Of a DNA stretch of 64,000 bases, positions 8,790-18,253 are shown piece by piece. Source of the stretch: Kribbella flavida DSM 17836 (GTDB taxonomy: Bacteria; Actinomycetota; Actinomycetes; Propionibacteriales; Kribbellaceae); contig NC_013729.1 in NCBI RefSeq assembly GCF_000024345.1, forward strand, positions 6,758,001-6,822,000, read 5' to 3'. Below the pieces are notes generated by a model. The model was not told the origin of the DNA. It saw nothing but the letters and a program-made list of their open reading frames with translations, and did not search any database. The position numbers and the translations under genes were made by a program. Within the stretch, counting starts at the first letter, position 1. Every line of letters begins with the position of its first letter.

Positions 8790-9356
8790 TCAGTCGGCGT
8801 CCGCCACCATGCCGACCAGGGTCTGGGTGGTCACTTCGCCGATCACCCGGGCCGCCACCCTGCCCTGCTTGTCGATCACCAGCGTGCTCGGGATCGAGCT
8901 CGGCGAGATCTGCCCGCGGAACCCGAGCAGCTGCTTGCCGCTGGGGTCGTACAGGCTCGGGAACGTCACCCCGAACTCCTGGACGAACTTGCGCGCCGGG
9001 GCCTTGTCCAGGTCGCGGGTGTTCAGCCCGATGAACTGCACGTCCGCGCCCAGCTGCTTGTGCGCCGCGATCAGGGCGGGCGCTTCCTTGCGGCAGGGCG
9101 GGCACCACGAACCCCAGACGTTCAGCACGACCACCTTGCCCTTGTGGTCGGCGTACTGCCAGGTCTTGCCGTCGAGCGTCTCACCGCCGAAGTCGGGCGC
9201 CGGCTTGCGCTGGTCGGCACCGAAGGTGGAGACCCGGCCGTTGCCGCTGACGAAGCCGGTCTGGCCGCTGCGGTTCTGGTTGGTGTCCTCGCCCGAGCTG
9301 CAGGCCGCGGTCAGCAGCAGGACCAGGCCGGCCAGCGCACCCGCGGTACGGCGCAT
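8790..9356 (-). CDS. TlpA/ResA-like thioredoxin lipoprotein
   Basis: Membrane-anchored thiol reductase of 188 residues, expected to reduce the CXXCH cysteines of apocytochrome c using electrons from CcdA. The N-terminus is a lipoprotein signal with lipobox LTAAC (Cys19). The thioredoxin active site is WGSWCPPCRKEAP (Cys85, Cys88), followed by the ISPSSIPSTLVID cis-proline region. The start ATG shares its A with the upstream stop (TGATG), which fixes the start and shows coupled translation. Confidence 0.93.
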   Translation of the reverse strand: MRRTAGALAGLVLLLTAACSSGEDTNQNRSGQTGFVSGNGRVSTFGADQRKPAPDFGGETLDGKTWQYADHKGKVVVLNVWGSWCPPCRKEAPALIAAHKQLGADVQFIGLNTRDLDKAPARKFVQEFGVTFPSLYDPSGKQLLGFRGQISPSSIPSTLVIDKQGRVAARVIGEVTTQTLVGMVADAD

Positions 9357-10006
9357 CAGGCACCGCCCACGAACTTCTTGGCGTCCTTCACCGGCAGCAG
9401 GTCCTTGGCCGGTTCGGCGTAGCCCACCGAGACGATCGACTCGCCGTGGAAGGTGAACGTGGTCAGGCTGGCCAGGCTGCACTGCCGGCGCCGCGGGTCG
9501 TGCCAGAGCCGGCGGTTCTCGACCGCGGACCGGATCGTCCAGATCGGCAGCTGGTGGGACACGATCAGCGCCTCGTGCCCGGCGGCCTTCTGCCGGGCGG
9601 TCTCGATCGCGTCCCGCATCCGCCGCACGATCTGCTGGTACGGCTCGCCCCAGGACGGCTTGACCGGGTTGCGCAGCAGCCACCAGGTGCCCGGGTTCTT
9701 CAGCGCGCCGTCGCCGACGCCGAACTTCCTGCCCTCGAACAGGTTCGCCGCCTCGATCACCCGCTCGTCGAGATCGGGGGTGAGGCCGAAGGTCCGCGCG
9801 ATCGGCTCCATCGTCTCCTGCGCCCGCTCCAGCGGCGAGCTGACCAGGTGCACGACGTCGCGGCCGGCCACGTGCTCGGCGACCCGGTCGGCCATCTTGC
9901 GGCCCAGCTCGGACAGGTGGAAGTCCGGGATCCGGCCGTAGAGCACGCCGGTCGGGTTGTGCACCTCGCCGTGCCGCATCAGGTGCACGACCGTCGTTTC
10001 GGTCAC
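9356..10006 (-). CDS. Histidine phosphatase family protein
   Basis: Cytosolic phosphatase or mutase-like enzyme of 216 residues. The phosphohistidine motif is LMRHGEVHN (His12), with the later catalytic His in ALIVSHQLP. A GTG start at 10006 is chosen because a strong GGAGGGG ribosome site precedes it and the family start VTETTVVHLMRHG begins there. It lies between hemL and the thioredoxin lipoprotein in the same operon, a common arrangement in Actinobacteria. The substrate is unknown; annotation as phosphoglycerate mutase would be too specific. Confidence 0.88.
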   Translation of the reverse strand: MTETTVVHLMRHGEVHNPTGVLYGRIPDFHLSELGRKMADRVAEHVAGRDVVHLVSSPLERAQETMEPIARTFGLTPDLDERVIEAANLFEGRKFGVGDGALKNPGTWWLLRNPVKPSWGEPYQQIVRRMRDAIETARQKAAGHEALIVSHQLPIWTIRSAVENRRLWHDPRRRQCSLASLTTFTFHGESIVSVGYAEPAKDLLPVKDAKKFVGGA

Positions 10007-10038
10007 CGCTGCCCCTCCATAGTCCTGTGCAGCCCTTC

Positions 10039-11361
10039 TCAGTTCGGTACGGCGGCCGCCGCGCGGGCGGCCGGGGCCAGCGCCGACTCCAGCCGGGCCA
10101 GCGCGTCGTCGTCGATCGCGGCGCTCACGAACCACGCCTCGAACGCGCTCGGCGGCAGGTAGACACCGGCGTCCAGCATGGCATGGAAGAACGCGGCGAA
10201 CCGTGGCAGCACCTGGGCACTCGCCCCGGCGAAGTCGCGGATCGGGCCACCGCCCTTCTCGGAGTCCACGAAGAAGACGCTGAAGAGGTTCCCGGCGGAC
10301 TGGATGACGTACGGCACACCCTCCTTGTCCAGCGCGGTGCCGACCAGGCGCTGGATGGTGGCGGAGGTCTCGTCGAGCTGCGCGTAGACCTCGTCGGTGG
10401 CCAGCCGCAGCGTGGCCAGGCCGGCCGCGGTGGCGACCGGATTCCCGGACAGGGTGCCGGCCTGGTAGACCGAGCCCTCCGGCGCCAGGTGGGACATGAC
10501 GTCGGCCCGGCCACCGAAGGCCGCCGCGGGGAAGCCCCCGCCCATCACCTTGCCGAAGGTCATCAGGTCCGGCTGCACACCGTCGACGCCGTACCAGCCC
10601 GAGCGGGTGATCCGGAAGCCGGTCATCACCTCGTCGGAGATGAACAGCGCGCCGTTGTCCCGGCAGATCCCGGCCAGGAAGCCGTTGAAGTCGTCGGCCG
10701 GCGGCACGACGCCCATGTTGCCGGGCGAGGCCTCGGTGATCACCGCCGCGATCTGGTCGCCGTACTGCGCGAAGGCGGCGGTGACCGCGGCCTGGTCGTT
10801 GTAGGGCAGCACGATCGTGTCCGCGGTGGTCGCCTCGGTGACGCCGGGCGTGCCCGGGATGCCGAGCGTGATCACGCCCGAGCCGGCCTGGGCCAGCAGC
10901 GCGTCGACGTGCCCGTGGTAGCAGCCGGCGAACTTGACGATCTTGTCCCGCCCGGTGAACCCGCGGGCCAGCCGCAGCGCCGACATCGTCGCCTCGGTGC
11001 CGGAGGAGACCAGCCGGACCTTGTCGACCGGGGTCCGGCCGACGATCTCCTGCGCCAGCAGCACCTCGGTCTCGGTCGGCGTCCCGTACGACGTACCCCG
11101 GGCGACCGCGGCCTGGACGGCGGCCGTCACCTCGGGGTGGGCGTGGCCCAGCAGCATCGGGCCCCAGGAGCAGACCAGGTCCAGGTAGGTGGTGCCGTCG
11201 ACGTCGGTGATGTGACATCGGTCACCCGAGGTCATGAAGCGGGGGACCCCGCCGACGGCACGGAACGCGCGGACCGGGGAGTTCACGCCCCCGGGCGTGA
11301 CCGCGGTGGCTTGGTCGAACAGAGCGGCGGAGCGAGCGGTGTGGTCGGGCACGGCCGCCAT
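10039..11361 (-). CDS. hemL: Glutamate-1-semialdehyde 2,1-aminomutase
   Basis: PLP enzyme converting glutamate-1-semialdehyde to 5-aminolevulinate, the first committed precursor of heme by the C5 pathway. The 440-residue length is typical. Seen: the VTPGGVNSPVRAF start, the SSGTEATMSALRLAR block, the FISDEVMTGFR aspartate block, and the PLP lysine in TFGKVMGGGFPA (Lys271). It is the first gene of the minus-strand heme/cytochrome c operon and is divergent from the transglycosylase gene across about 230 bases. Confidence 0.96.
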   Translation of the reverse strand: MAAVPDHTARSAALFDQATAVTPGGVNSPVRAFRAVGGVPRFMTSGDRCHITDVDGTTYLDLVCSWGPMLLGHAHPEVTAAVQAAVARGTSYGTPTETEVLLAQEIVGRTPVDKVRLVSSGTEATMSALRLARGFTGRDKIVKFAGCYHGHVDALLAQAGSGVITLGIPGTPGVTEATTADTIVLPYNDQAAVTAAFAQYGDQIAAVITEASPGNMGVVPPADDFNGFLAGICRDNGALFISDEVMTGFRITRSGWYGVDGVQPDLMTFGKVMGGGFPAAAFGGRADVMSHLAPEGSVYQAGTLSGNPVATAAGLATLRLATDEVYAQLDETSATIQRLVGTALDKEGVPYVIQSAGNLFSVFFVDSEKGGGPIRDFAGASAQVLPRFAAFFHAMLDAGVYLPPSAFEAWFVSAAIDDDALARLESALAPAARAAAAVPN

Positions 11362-11594
11362 TCTTCCCGACAGACCACCGGCTCTGGTGGGCGGGCGGCG
11401 CTCAGGGGGTTCCGCTGAACCTTGTTACGCGCCAGTATGGGTACCCGGTGACCGCTCGGACACTGTCCGCGTCCGCCCGTAACCCACGCCCGGGCCGGAC
11501 GTTGTACGAGGTGTCGCGGGTTACCGGGACCGACGAAGAGACATGTCCGCAGCGTGGGGCGGGTCAGCTCGATGAGTCACGGGAGGGATCATCG
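11362..11594. promoter_or_regulatory. Divergent promoter region between hemL and the transglycosylase gene
   Basis: Non-coding stretch of 233 bases carrying the promoters of both genes. It holds an inverted repeat GTAACCC (11479-11485) / GGGTTAC (11518-11524), separated by 32 bases, in the 5' leader of the transglycosylase gene. I do not recognise a known riboswitch in it. Confidence 0.45.
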
Positions 11595-12956
11595 ATGGCG
11601 AAGGGCAAGCGTCGCGTCACGGGCAGCGGGTGGCGGCAGGTGGCGCCACTGGTTCCGCTGGCGTTGTTCGCCAGCGCGTTCACCGTCAGCGCGACCGATG
11701 ACCCGGCGGTGGCGACCGCGGCCCTCGAGCAGGGCGCCGGGACCAACACCCCGGTTGTCGTGCCCAAGCAGCCGATCGCCGATCCGGCCAACATCCCGGT
11801 GCCCGGCAAGGTCGGCAACGGCGTGGGCAAGACCGAGCAGCCCACCCAGGTGGTGTCCGGACTGTCCCGCAACGGCATCCCGACCGCCGCGCTGAAGGCG
11901 TACTCGCGGGCCCAGCAGGTGCTGGCTCAGGCCGACGCGGACTGCCGGCTGCCGTGGACGCTGGTGGCCGCGATCGGCCGGGTCGAGTCGAACCACGGCC
12001 GTTTCGGCGGCAACTCGCTGACCAAGGACGGCATCGCCGTACCCGGCATCTACGGCCCCCGGCTGGACGGTTCCATCACGGCCCGGATCTCCGACTCCGA
12101 CGCCGGCCGGCTGGACGGCGACGGCGCCTTCGACCGGGCCGTCGGGCCGATGCAGTTCATCCCGGCCACCTGGCACGCGATGGGCGTCGACGGTGACGGC
12201 GACGGCACCCGCAACCCCCAGGACATCGACGACGCGGCGATGTCCACCGGCGTCTACCTGTGCTCGGGCGGTTCGGACCTGTCCAAGGCCGCCGACCTGA
12301 ACCAGGCGGTCCTGCGCTACAACCACTCGCAGGCCTACGTCGACCTCGTGCTCAGCATCGCCAAGGCGTACGCCGGCGGCAGTTGGATCGTGGTCGGCAA
12401 CGGCACCACGAGCGACGACCAGGGCGTGGTCCGGGCCGACGGCTCGATCGACGACCCGACCGTCGACGCGCCCGCCGACGAGAACCTGCCCGAGGCGATC
12501 GACCTGCCGGTCTACCCGCCGGGCAAGCCGCGGCCGACGCCGACCGGCGGCGACGGCGACCAGGACCGGCCCACCACCAGCCCGACCAGGAAGCCGCCGG
12601 CCAAGCCGTCGACGCCGCCGCGCAGCACTGCCAAGCCGACGCCGTCCAAGCCGGCGACACCGAAGCCGTCCACCCCGCCGCCGAGCACGCCGGCCGGCGT
12701 GGCCACGCTGAAGACCGCGGCCGGACTGATCGTCGGCACGGTCGGCAGCACGCTGACCGAGCTGACCAAGGCCACGCAGTACTGCCAGAACGAGATGGCC
12801 AAGGTCACCATCACCAAGCCGACGCAGGACCAGCTGCAGAAGTGTGTGACCGCCTACCAGACCGGTGGCACCGCCGCCGTCGACCAGGTGATCCGCAACC
12901 TGCTCTCGCTGCTGGGCCTGGTCGGCGTTCTCGGTGGAGGGCTGCTCGGCAGCTGA
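11595..12956 (+). CDS. Secreted lytic murein transglycosylase (SLT/MltB-like)
   Basis: Predicted exported peptidoglycan-cleaving enzyme of 453 residues. ATG 11595 follows a GGGAGGG site and begins a basic-hydrophobic signal (MAKGKRR...VAPLVPLALFASAFTVSA). The catalytic domain has LVAAIGRVESNHGRFGG with the catalytic Glu in the ESNH motif, AVGPMQFIPATW, and GDGTRNPQDIDDAAMS. A Pro/Thr/Lys-rich linker follows (about residues 310-370), then a small C-terminal segment with two cysteines. It is likely involved in cell-wall turnover. Confidence 0.9.
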   Translation: MAKGKRRVTGSGWRQVAPLVPLALFASAFTVSATDDPAVATAALEQGAGTNTPVVVPKQPIADPANIPVPGKVGNGVGKTEQPTQVVSGLSRNGIPTAALKAYSRAQQVLAQADADCRLPWTLVAAIGRVESNHGRFGGNSLTKDGIAVPGIYGPRLDGSITARISDSDAGRLDGDGAFDRAVGPMQFIPATWHAMGVDGDGDGTRNPQDIDDAAMSTGVYLCSGGSDLSKAADLNQAVLRYNHSQAYVDLVLSIAKAYAGGSWIVVGNGTTSDDQGVVRADGSIDDPTVDAPADENLPEAIDLPVYPPGKPRPTPTGGDGDQDRPTTSPTRKPPAKPSTPPRSTAKPTPSKPATPKPSTPPPSTPAGVATLKTAAGLIVGTVGSTLTELTKATQYCQNEMAKVTITKPTQDQLQKCVTAYQTGGTAAVDQVIRNLLSLLGLVGVLGGGLLGS

Positions 12957-13007
12957 CCACCCCTCAGACCGGCGCGCCTGCCCCCACCCCTCCCTGGGCG
13001 CGCCCCC

Positions 13008-13050
13008 GGCGACGCCACGGAACACCTCCCCCCGGTTTCGTGGCGTCGCC
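13008..13050. terminator. Hairpin terminator
   Basis: Perfect 12-bp stem (13008-13019 with 13039-13050) around a 19-base loop, between the convergent transglycosylase and protease genes. Confidence 0.7.
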
Positions 13051-13125
13051 CTTGACTGTGGTCAAGCGCTTACTTGAGTAATTCTCACTTTGCCGTTCCG
13101 TCGCGGCTGGGCGGAGACGCGGACG

Positions 13126-16100
13126 TCACCAGGGCCGCTCGATGGTCTGCGTGATCCGGTTGCCGAACAGGTCCGTCGCCGTCACCCGCAGGGCCGCCGG
13201 TGCGGCCGCCGGGACCGTGCCGAGCACCTTGCCGCCCAGCCCGCCCGGCACCAGCCGGACCGGCTGCCAGTGCTTGCCGTCGGCACTGGTCTCGGCGGTG
13301 GTCCGGAAGAACCCGTGGCCGCGCACGCCCGGCTGGTAGCCGGGCTTCAGTTCGAGCTGCCGTCCGTTCAGCCGGTAGTCGACCTGAACGAGCGGCAGCA
13401 CCTGCCGCGACGTCACCGGCCCGGACCGGAACCGCCACTCGGTCCGCGTCGCCGTCGAGGTCTTCGCCCAGGTCTCCGGAGAGCGCCGGACGTCCAGCGT
13501 CAGCTCGTACCACGCGCTCTTCGCCGGTACCGGGAACTGCGCGACCGACCAGTTCTTGCTGCCGACCACCTTTCCGCCGCTGGTGAGCGTCAGCTGGGTC
13601 CGGTCGCCTGGAGTGTCACTCCACCCGTACTGCGTCCGGTCGCCGTTGACGTGCTGCGGGATCGCCACCCGCAGCGTGTTCTCGAACCGGGCCGCCGGCA
13701 GCCCGTCGGCCTCGCTGCCCTCCGCGTCGGGAACCGCCGGCCGGGAGATCGGCGCCCACCAGTCCCGGCTGGCCCGCTCGTTCGGCCGGTAGCTTCGGGC
13801 CAGGCTGTACTCGACGCCTGACAGGTTCCACTCGCCCGCCACCGTCCTCTCCTCCCAGGTGGTTCCGGGCACATCCGACGCCAGGTAGTCGGTCCGGGCC
13901 ACCGGTCCGGTCACCTCCCTGGTCGAGCTCAGTCCGACGCTCAGGCCCGGAAGGTGAGCCGTGCGCTGGTCGCGGTGCAGGAACCAGGCGTCGTTGCGCA
14001 GGTAGTTCGTCGTCACCGCGGCCGGCCGCAGCCGGGCGAAGTCGTAGGTCAGCGGTCCCTTCACCTGCTGCGGCCCGATCGCCAGGTCGTAGCGGTAGCT
14101 GCTGTCCCGCAGCCCGGTCAGCTGCAACTCCACCGGCCGCTTCGCCAGCAGCGCGCGGAGCCGGGCGCCTTCGGGCCGGCGCAGCAGGTAGAACGGCACG
14201 CCGACCTCGGCGCTGTCGCTCCAGAACCCCGGCCGCTCGTTGTCCATGAAGACGGCCCGAGCGCCCGCGTCCTTCGCCGCCTGGACCTGGCCGGCGGTCT
14301 GGTCGTAGTCCCGCCAGCGGAGCAGGGCGATCTTGCCTGCCACGTTCTTGAGTCCGTCCGGGCTGCCGTCACCAGCGTCGACCAGCTGCAGCTTCTCCCG
14401 GCCGACGTACGGCGACTCGAAGGTGCCGTCCGCGGGAGTCGGCAGCCGGAACCCGCCGGGGCCGGTCACGTCCACCGTCAGTTTCGGCTGCTCGAGGTCC
14501 CAGCGCTGGACCACCTGGAACGTGCCGGCGGCGACCTTGCCGAACTCCTGCACGTAGATCCCGTCGGCGGCGTCCCGGCCGAAGCCGAAGCCGGACACCG
14601 CGTGCCGGTCGCCCACCTTGCGGTGCCAGGCGATGCCGACGCTGTGGGGGTCGGCGCGCTGCGGCGTCTTCACGGTCACCTTGTGGGCCCGGCGGGCGTC
14701 GAAGGTGAAGGTCCGGTCGCCGGTGATGCGTTCCTCCGGGTCGCCGAGCAGGGTGACCGAGTTCGTCCAGCCGGCCTCGTCGCCGCCCATCACGAAGGCC
14801 ATCACGCTGTACCGGCCGGTCGGCACGCTGAGCACCCGGCTGCCGGTCTCGTCGAAGGTGATGCCGAGCACGTCACCGGTGTCGATGTTCCACAGCTGGA
14901 CCCCGCTGTTGGTCTCCGGCGTGGCGACCGCGGGCTTGCCGTCCCGGCCGATCGCCTTGACCGTCACCTCGTGCAGCCGCCCGCCGGCGGTGAACCCGAG
15001 CCCGGTCCGGTACGTCGTGCCGGCGCCGCGGGCGACCAGCTCACCGGCGTACTTGGCCGGGCCGGTGGCGGCCAGGTCGAGCCGGACGGTCGCGGACGCC
15101 GTACCGCCGGCCGGGACGGTGAGCCGGGCCGGACTGACCGTGAGCGCGGCCTTCACGCCGCCGGGCGACCGGGCGCCGACCGACAGGTCGAGCGTCACCG
15201 GCCGGCCGGACTTGTTGCTGTAGGCCACCGTGCGGGTCACCGGCGCCGGGGCGGTGCCGGTCCAGGACAGCTCACCGAAGAACAGGTTCGCTGCGTCCGG
15301 CAGCACCTTCGGGTCGAGCGCCCGGGCGAGGTCGATCCGGCCCAGACCCTGCTGCGCGACGGTCGTGTCCCGCCCGGGAACAGCGGTGGCGGCCAGCGCG
15401 GCCTTCAGCTGCGCCCCTGACCAGTCCGGGTGCCGCTGGGCCAGGATCGCGGCCGCGCCGGCGACGTGCGGGGTGGCCATCGAGGTACCGCTCATCGCGG
15501 TGTAGTACTCGCCGAGGCCGTGCCCTTGGTCGGAGCCGGCCGCGCGGGCGGCGGCGATGTCCACGCCGGGCGCGGTCACCTCGGGCTTGAGGGCGCCGTC
15601 GCCGAGGCGGGGCCCGCGGCTGGAGAAGGAGGCGAGCCGGTCGTCGGAGTCCACCGCGCCGACGGTCAGGGCGGCCGCGGCGGCTCCCGGCGTACCGACG
15701 GTCTCCTCGGCGCCGGCGTTGCCGGCCGCGACGACGAAGAGCGCGCCGCTGGACTTCGACAGCCGGTCGACTGCCTCGCTCATCGGGTCCGTGCCGTCCG
15801 ACGGCAGCCCGCCGAGGCTCAGGTTGACCACCTTGGCACCCTGCTGGACGGCCCACTCCATCCCGGCGATCGCCTCGGAGTCCAGCCCACCGCCCTGGTC
15901 GTCGAGTACCTTGCCGACCAGCAGCTGCGCGCCCGGCGCGATGCCTTTGCGCCGGCCGGCGGACGCCGTACCGAGGCCCGCGACGGTCGATGCAACGTGC
16001 GTTCCGTGGCCGTGCCCGTCCTGGACCGGCTGGTCGGGCACGAAGCTGGCCGACCCGACGACCTGCTTCTCCAGGTCGGGATGGGACTCGTCGTAGCCGG

Positions 16101-16842
16101 TGTCGAGCACGGCGACCTTGACGCCACGTCCGTCGTACCCCGAACGCCAGGCGGCCGGAGCGCCGATCTGCGCGGCGGAGCGGTCCAGGGTCGCGCGGGT
16201 GCGGCCGTCGAGCCAGATCTTGCCGACGCCGGCGCTGCTCAGGGTCCGAGGGCTCGCGATGCCCTGCCAGAACTGCTTGGCCCGGGACTTCTCGACCGAG
16301 ACCGCGGTGGTGCCGACGCTGGCCAGCGTCATCCGCCGGGTGCTGTTCCCGGGCGCCGCCGGCGCGCCGCCGCGGGCGGTGGCACCGGTGAGCAGCACGG
16401 GCAACCGGCTGGTGGCCGCGTCGTCGTAGCCCTGGGCAACCAGCAGGCCGAGGTCGAACAACCGGCGATCCAGCCGGCCGGAGGTGAACAGCGGGTACGC
16501 CGCGACCGGGACCAGCGTCAGCGCGCCGTCGAACTCGCCGAGGTAGTAGTTGCCGCCGTCCACCAGCCGGGCGGAACGGGTTCCGTCGGCTGAGGTGGTC
16601 AGCTCGGCGACGTCACCGGTGATCAGCGTGATCCGGTGCGTGGCCGCACCCGGGGTCGGGCCGGCGAGACCGGTGGTGCCGGGCGGAGAACCGGGAGGGG
16701 CCCCGGCACCACCGGTGGACTGGGTGACCGCGCTCTCGCGCCCGGCCGCGCCGGCCGTCGCGGCGAACGGAAGGACCGACGCCACCACAGCGCCGGCGAT
16801 CACGGTGCGGAACATGCTGGTGGCGAGTCGTGACGGTCTCAT
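13126..16842 (-). CDS. Secreted subtilisin-like (S8) serine protease, large
   Basis: Extracellular peptidase of 1238 residues. ATG 16842 is preceded by GGGAGGTG and opens a signal peptide (MRPSRLATSMFRTVIAG...ATAGA). A propeptide-like region precedes the S8 domain, whose triad is complete: Asp247 in VAVLDTGYDESHPD, His282 in GHGHGTHVAS, Ser454 in SGTSMATPHVAG, with oxyanion Asn375 in VAAGN. A long C-terminal half (about residues 520-1238) holds beta-rich segments. One resembles a protease-associated domain (KIALLRWRDYDQ, AGARAVFMDN). It probably degrades external protein. Confidence 0.93.
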   Translation of the reverse strand: MRPSRLATSMFRTVIAGAVVASVLPFAATAGAAGRESAVTQSTGGAGAPPGSPPGTTGLAGPTPGAATHRITLITGDVAELTTSADGTRSARLVDGGNYYLGEFDGALTLVPVAAYPLFTSGRLDRRLFDLGLLVAQGYDDAATSRLPVLLTGATARGGAPAAPGNSTRRMTLASVGTTAVSVEKSRAKQFWQGIASPRTLSSAGVGKIWLDGRTRATLDRSAAQIGAPAAWRSGYDGRGVKVAVLDTGYDESHPDLEKQVVGSASFVPDQPVQDGHGHGTHVASTVAGLGTASAGRRKGIAPGAQLLVGKVLDDQGGGLDSEAIAGMEWAVQQGAKVVNLSLGGLPSDGTDPMSEAVDRLSKSSGALFVVAAGNAGAEETVGTPGAAAAALTVGAVDSDDRLASFSSRGPRLGDGALKPEVTAPGVDIAAARAAGSDQGHGLGEYYTAMSGTSMATPHVAGAAAILAQRHPDWSGAQLKAALAATAVPGRDTTVAQQGLGRIDLARALDPKVLPDAANLFFGELSWTGTAPAPVTRTVAYSNKSGRPVTLDLSVGARSPGGVKAALTVSPARLTVPAGGTASATVRLDLAATGPAKYAGELVARGAGTTYRTGLGFTAGGRLHEVTVKAIGRDGKPAVATPETNSGVQLWNIDTGDVLGITFDETGSRVLSVPTGRYSVMAFVMGGDEAGWTNSVTLLGDPEERITGDRTFTFDARRAHKVTVKTPQRADPHSVGIAWHRKVGDRHAVSGFGFGRDAADGIYVQEFGKVAAGTFQVVQRWDLEQPKLTVDVTGPGGFRLPTPADGTFESPYVGREKLQLVDAGDGSPDGLKNVAGKIALLRWRDYDQTAGQVQAAKDAGARAVFMDNERPGFWSDSAEVGVPFYLLRRPEGARLRALLAKRPVELQLTGLRDSSYRYDLAIGPQQVKGPLTYDFARLRPAAVTTNYLRNDAWFLHRDQRTAHLPGLSVGLSSTREVTGPVARTDYLASDVPGTTWEERTVAGEWNLSGVEYSLARSYRPNERASRDWWAPISRPAVPDAEGSEADGLPAARFENTLRVAIPQHVNGDRTQYGWSDTPGDRTQLTLTSGGKVVGSKNWSVAQFPVPAKSAWYELTLDVRRSPETWAKTSTATRTEWRFRSGPVTSRQVLPLVQVDYRLNGRQLELKPGYQPGVRGHGFFRTTAETSADGKHWQPVRLVPGGLGGKVLGTVPAAAPAALRVTATDLFGNRITQTIERPW

Positions 16843-17008
16843 CCGTGGCGGCACCTCCCGATGCCCCGACGGGCGCGAGGCCATCGCGGCCGAGCCTGTC
16901 AGTTGCCTTCGGCCACGGTCCACGGTTGCCGCTGACCTGAACCCGCCATGGCTGGTTCCGGCCAGCCGGAGTCCGCATCATCAGGACCCCGGCCGGTCCG
17001 GTTGGGTC

Positions 17009-17038
17009 GGTCCCGGCGATCGGTACCGGATCGGGACC
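17009..17038 (-). terminator. Weak hairpin after the F420-type oxidoreductase
   Basis: Arms GGTCC/GGACC and CGATC/GATCG with a 3-base bulge and a 7-base loop, immediately downstream of the oxidoreductase stop and upstream of the protease promoter. Confidence 0.45.
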
Positions 17039-17042
17039 CGGG

Positions 17043-18005
17043 TCAGGCGAAGCGCTTGGCGACCTGCTCGACCCGGTCGACCAGGTCCAGGTCGTAGGCG
17101 ACGCCCGGCACGTAGAAGATCACGTAGTCCGCGCCGGCCTCGAGCACCGCCTCGACCTTGGCCGCGATCTCGTCCTCGGTGCCGATCAGGTTGTCCTGGC
17201 CGAACTTGTCCCAGTCCTGCGGGCCGCGGGCCTGCGCGGTCGCCGTCCGGGGGTCGTCACCGGCGTCGATCGGGAACACGTTCATCGAGGTCGACTTGAT
17301 GATCGAGTCGTAGTCGCGGCCGAGCCTGTCGCAGTGCGCCTTGAGAACGGCCGCCTTCTCCCGGACCAGCTCCGGGTTGCCGCCGCCGATGTTCGCCGCG
17401 TCGGCGTACTGGGCGACCAGCTTCAGCGTGACCTTCGGGCCGCCACCGCCGATCCAGAAGCTCGGGTGCGGCTTGCGCACGCCCTTCGGCTCGTTGATCG
17501 GCTGGTCGATCGAGTAGTGCTTGCCCTGGTAGACCGGCTTGTCCTCGGTCCACATCCTGTAGATGATCTCGGTCGCCTCGCGGAAGGCGGCCATCCGCTC
17601 CGGCACCTCGGTCCACTCGTAGCCGTAGGCCTTCCACTCGTGCTCGTACCAGCCCGCGCCGAGGCCGGCGTACAGGCGGCCGTGGCTGGCCACGTCGACG
17701 GTCGAGGCGATCTTGGCGTAGAGCGCCGGGTTGCGGTACCCGTTGCAGCCGACCATCTGGCCGATGTTGACCCGGCGGGTGTCGCGGGCCAGCGCCGCCG
17801 TCGTGGTCCAGCACTCGAACGTGGTGTTGTCGCTCGGCTCCGGCACCGTGTGGAAGTGGTCGAACAGCCAGATCGAGTCCCAGGATCCCTCGTCGGCCCG
17901 CTTCGCGACGTTCGTCATCGCCTCCCACTGCTCCACCGGGTCGGCGATCCCGGTGAGGTCCATCTTCCAGCCCTGCGGAACAAAAATCCCGAAACGTGTG
18001 CTCAT
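17043..18005 (-). CDS. LLM-class F420-dependent oxidoreductase
   Basis: TIM-barrel flavin/F420-type oxidoreductase of about 320 residues. Seen: RFGIFVPQGWKMDL at the start, WLFDHFHTV, GQMVGCNGYRNPALYAK, GRLYAGLGAGWYEHEW and HPSFWIGGGGPKVTLKL, all typical of F420-dependent luciferase-like enzymes. ATG 18005 is chosen because GGAAAGG lies 9 bases before it; an ATG three codons upstream is in frame. The substrate is unknown. It is divergent from the 2H-like gene and lies about 1 kb from the end of the PKS-NRPS, so a pathway role is possible but unproven. Confidence 0.88.
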   Translation of the reverse strand: MSTRFGIFVPQGWKMDLTGIADPVEQWEAMTNVAKRADEGSWDSIWLFDHFHTVPEPSDNTTFECWTTTAALARDTRRVNIGQMVGCNGYRNPALYAKIASTVDVASHGRLYAGLGAGWYEHEWKAYGYEWTEVPERMAAFREATEIIYRMWTEDKPVYQGKHYSIDQPINEPKGVRKPHPSFWIGGGGPKVTLKLVAQYADAANIGGGNPELVREKAAVLKAHCDRLGRDYDSIIKSTSMNVFPIDAGDDPRTATAQARGPQDWDKFGQDNLIGTEDEIAAKVEAVLEAGADYVIFYVPGVAYDLDLVDRVEQVAKRFA

Positions 18006-18253
18006 ACCCCCCATCCTTTCCCGGCGAGCTGAACCGGTCCACCACCCGGCGGACGGGATTCCTTCTCAATCGGACCACCCTGGGTTCTCAATCCGCGGTC
18101 GGCGGGCGGTTCCTGGTCGCGGTCGGGCTTCCGCGGGTTCGCCGGTCCCGGTCGGGCCGGCGGCTGCGGGCGGCGAGCCAACCCGCGAGGCCGCGGCGGC
18201 GTCGTACCGGATCGGCGGGCGAAACACGCCGGCGGACCCGGGAGGCGATCACG

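Noticed and set aside
11400..11594. Possible cyclic-di-AMP (ydaO) riboswitch before the transglycosylase gene
   Set aside because: These often precede cell-wall hydrolase genes in actinomycetes, but I could not find the conserved core sequences; only a loose inverted repeat is present.
13055..13085. AAGCGCTT palindrome as an operator
   Set aside because: It lies downstream of both flanking convergent genes, so a promoter role is unlikely.
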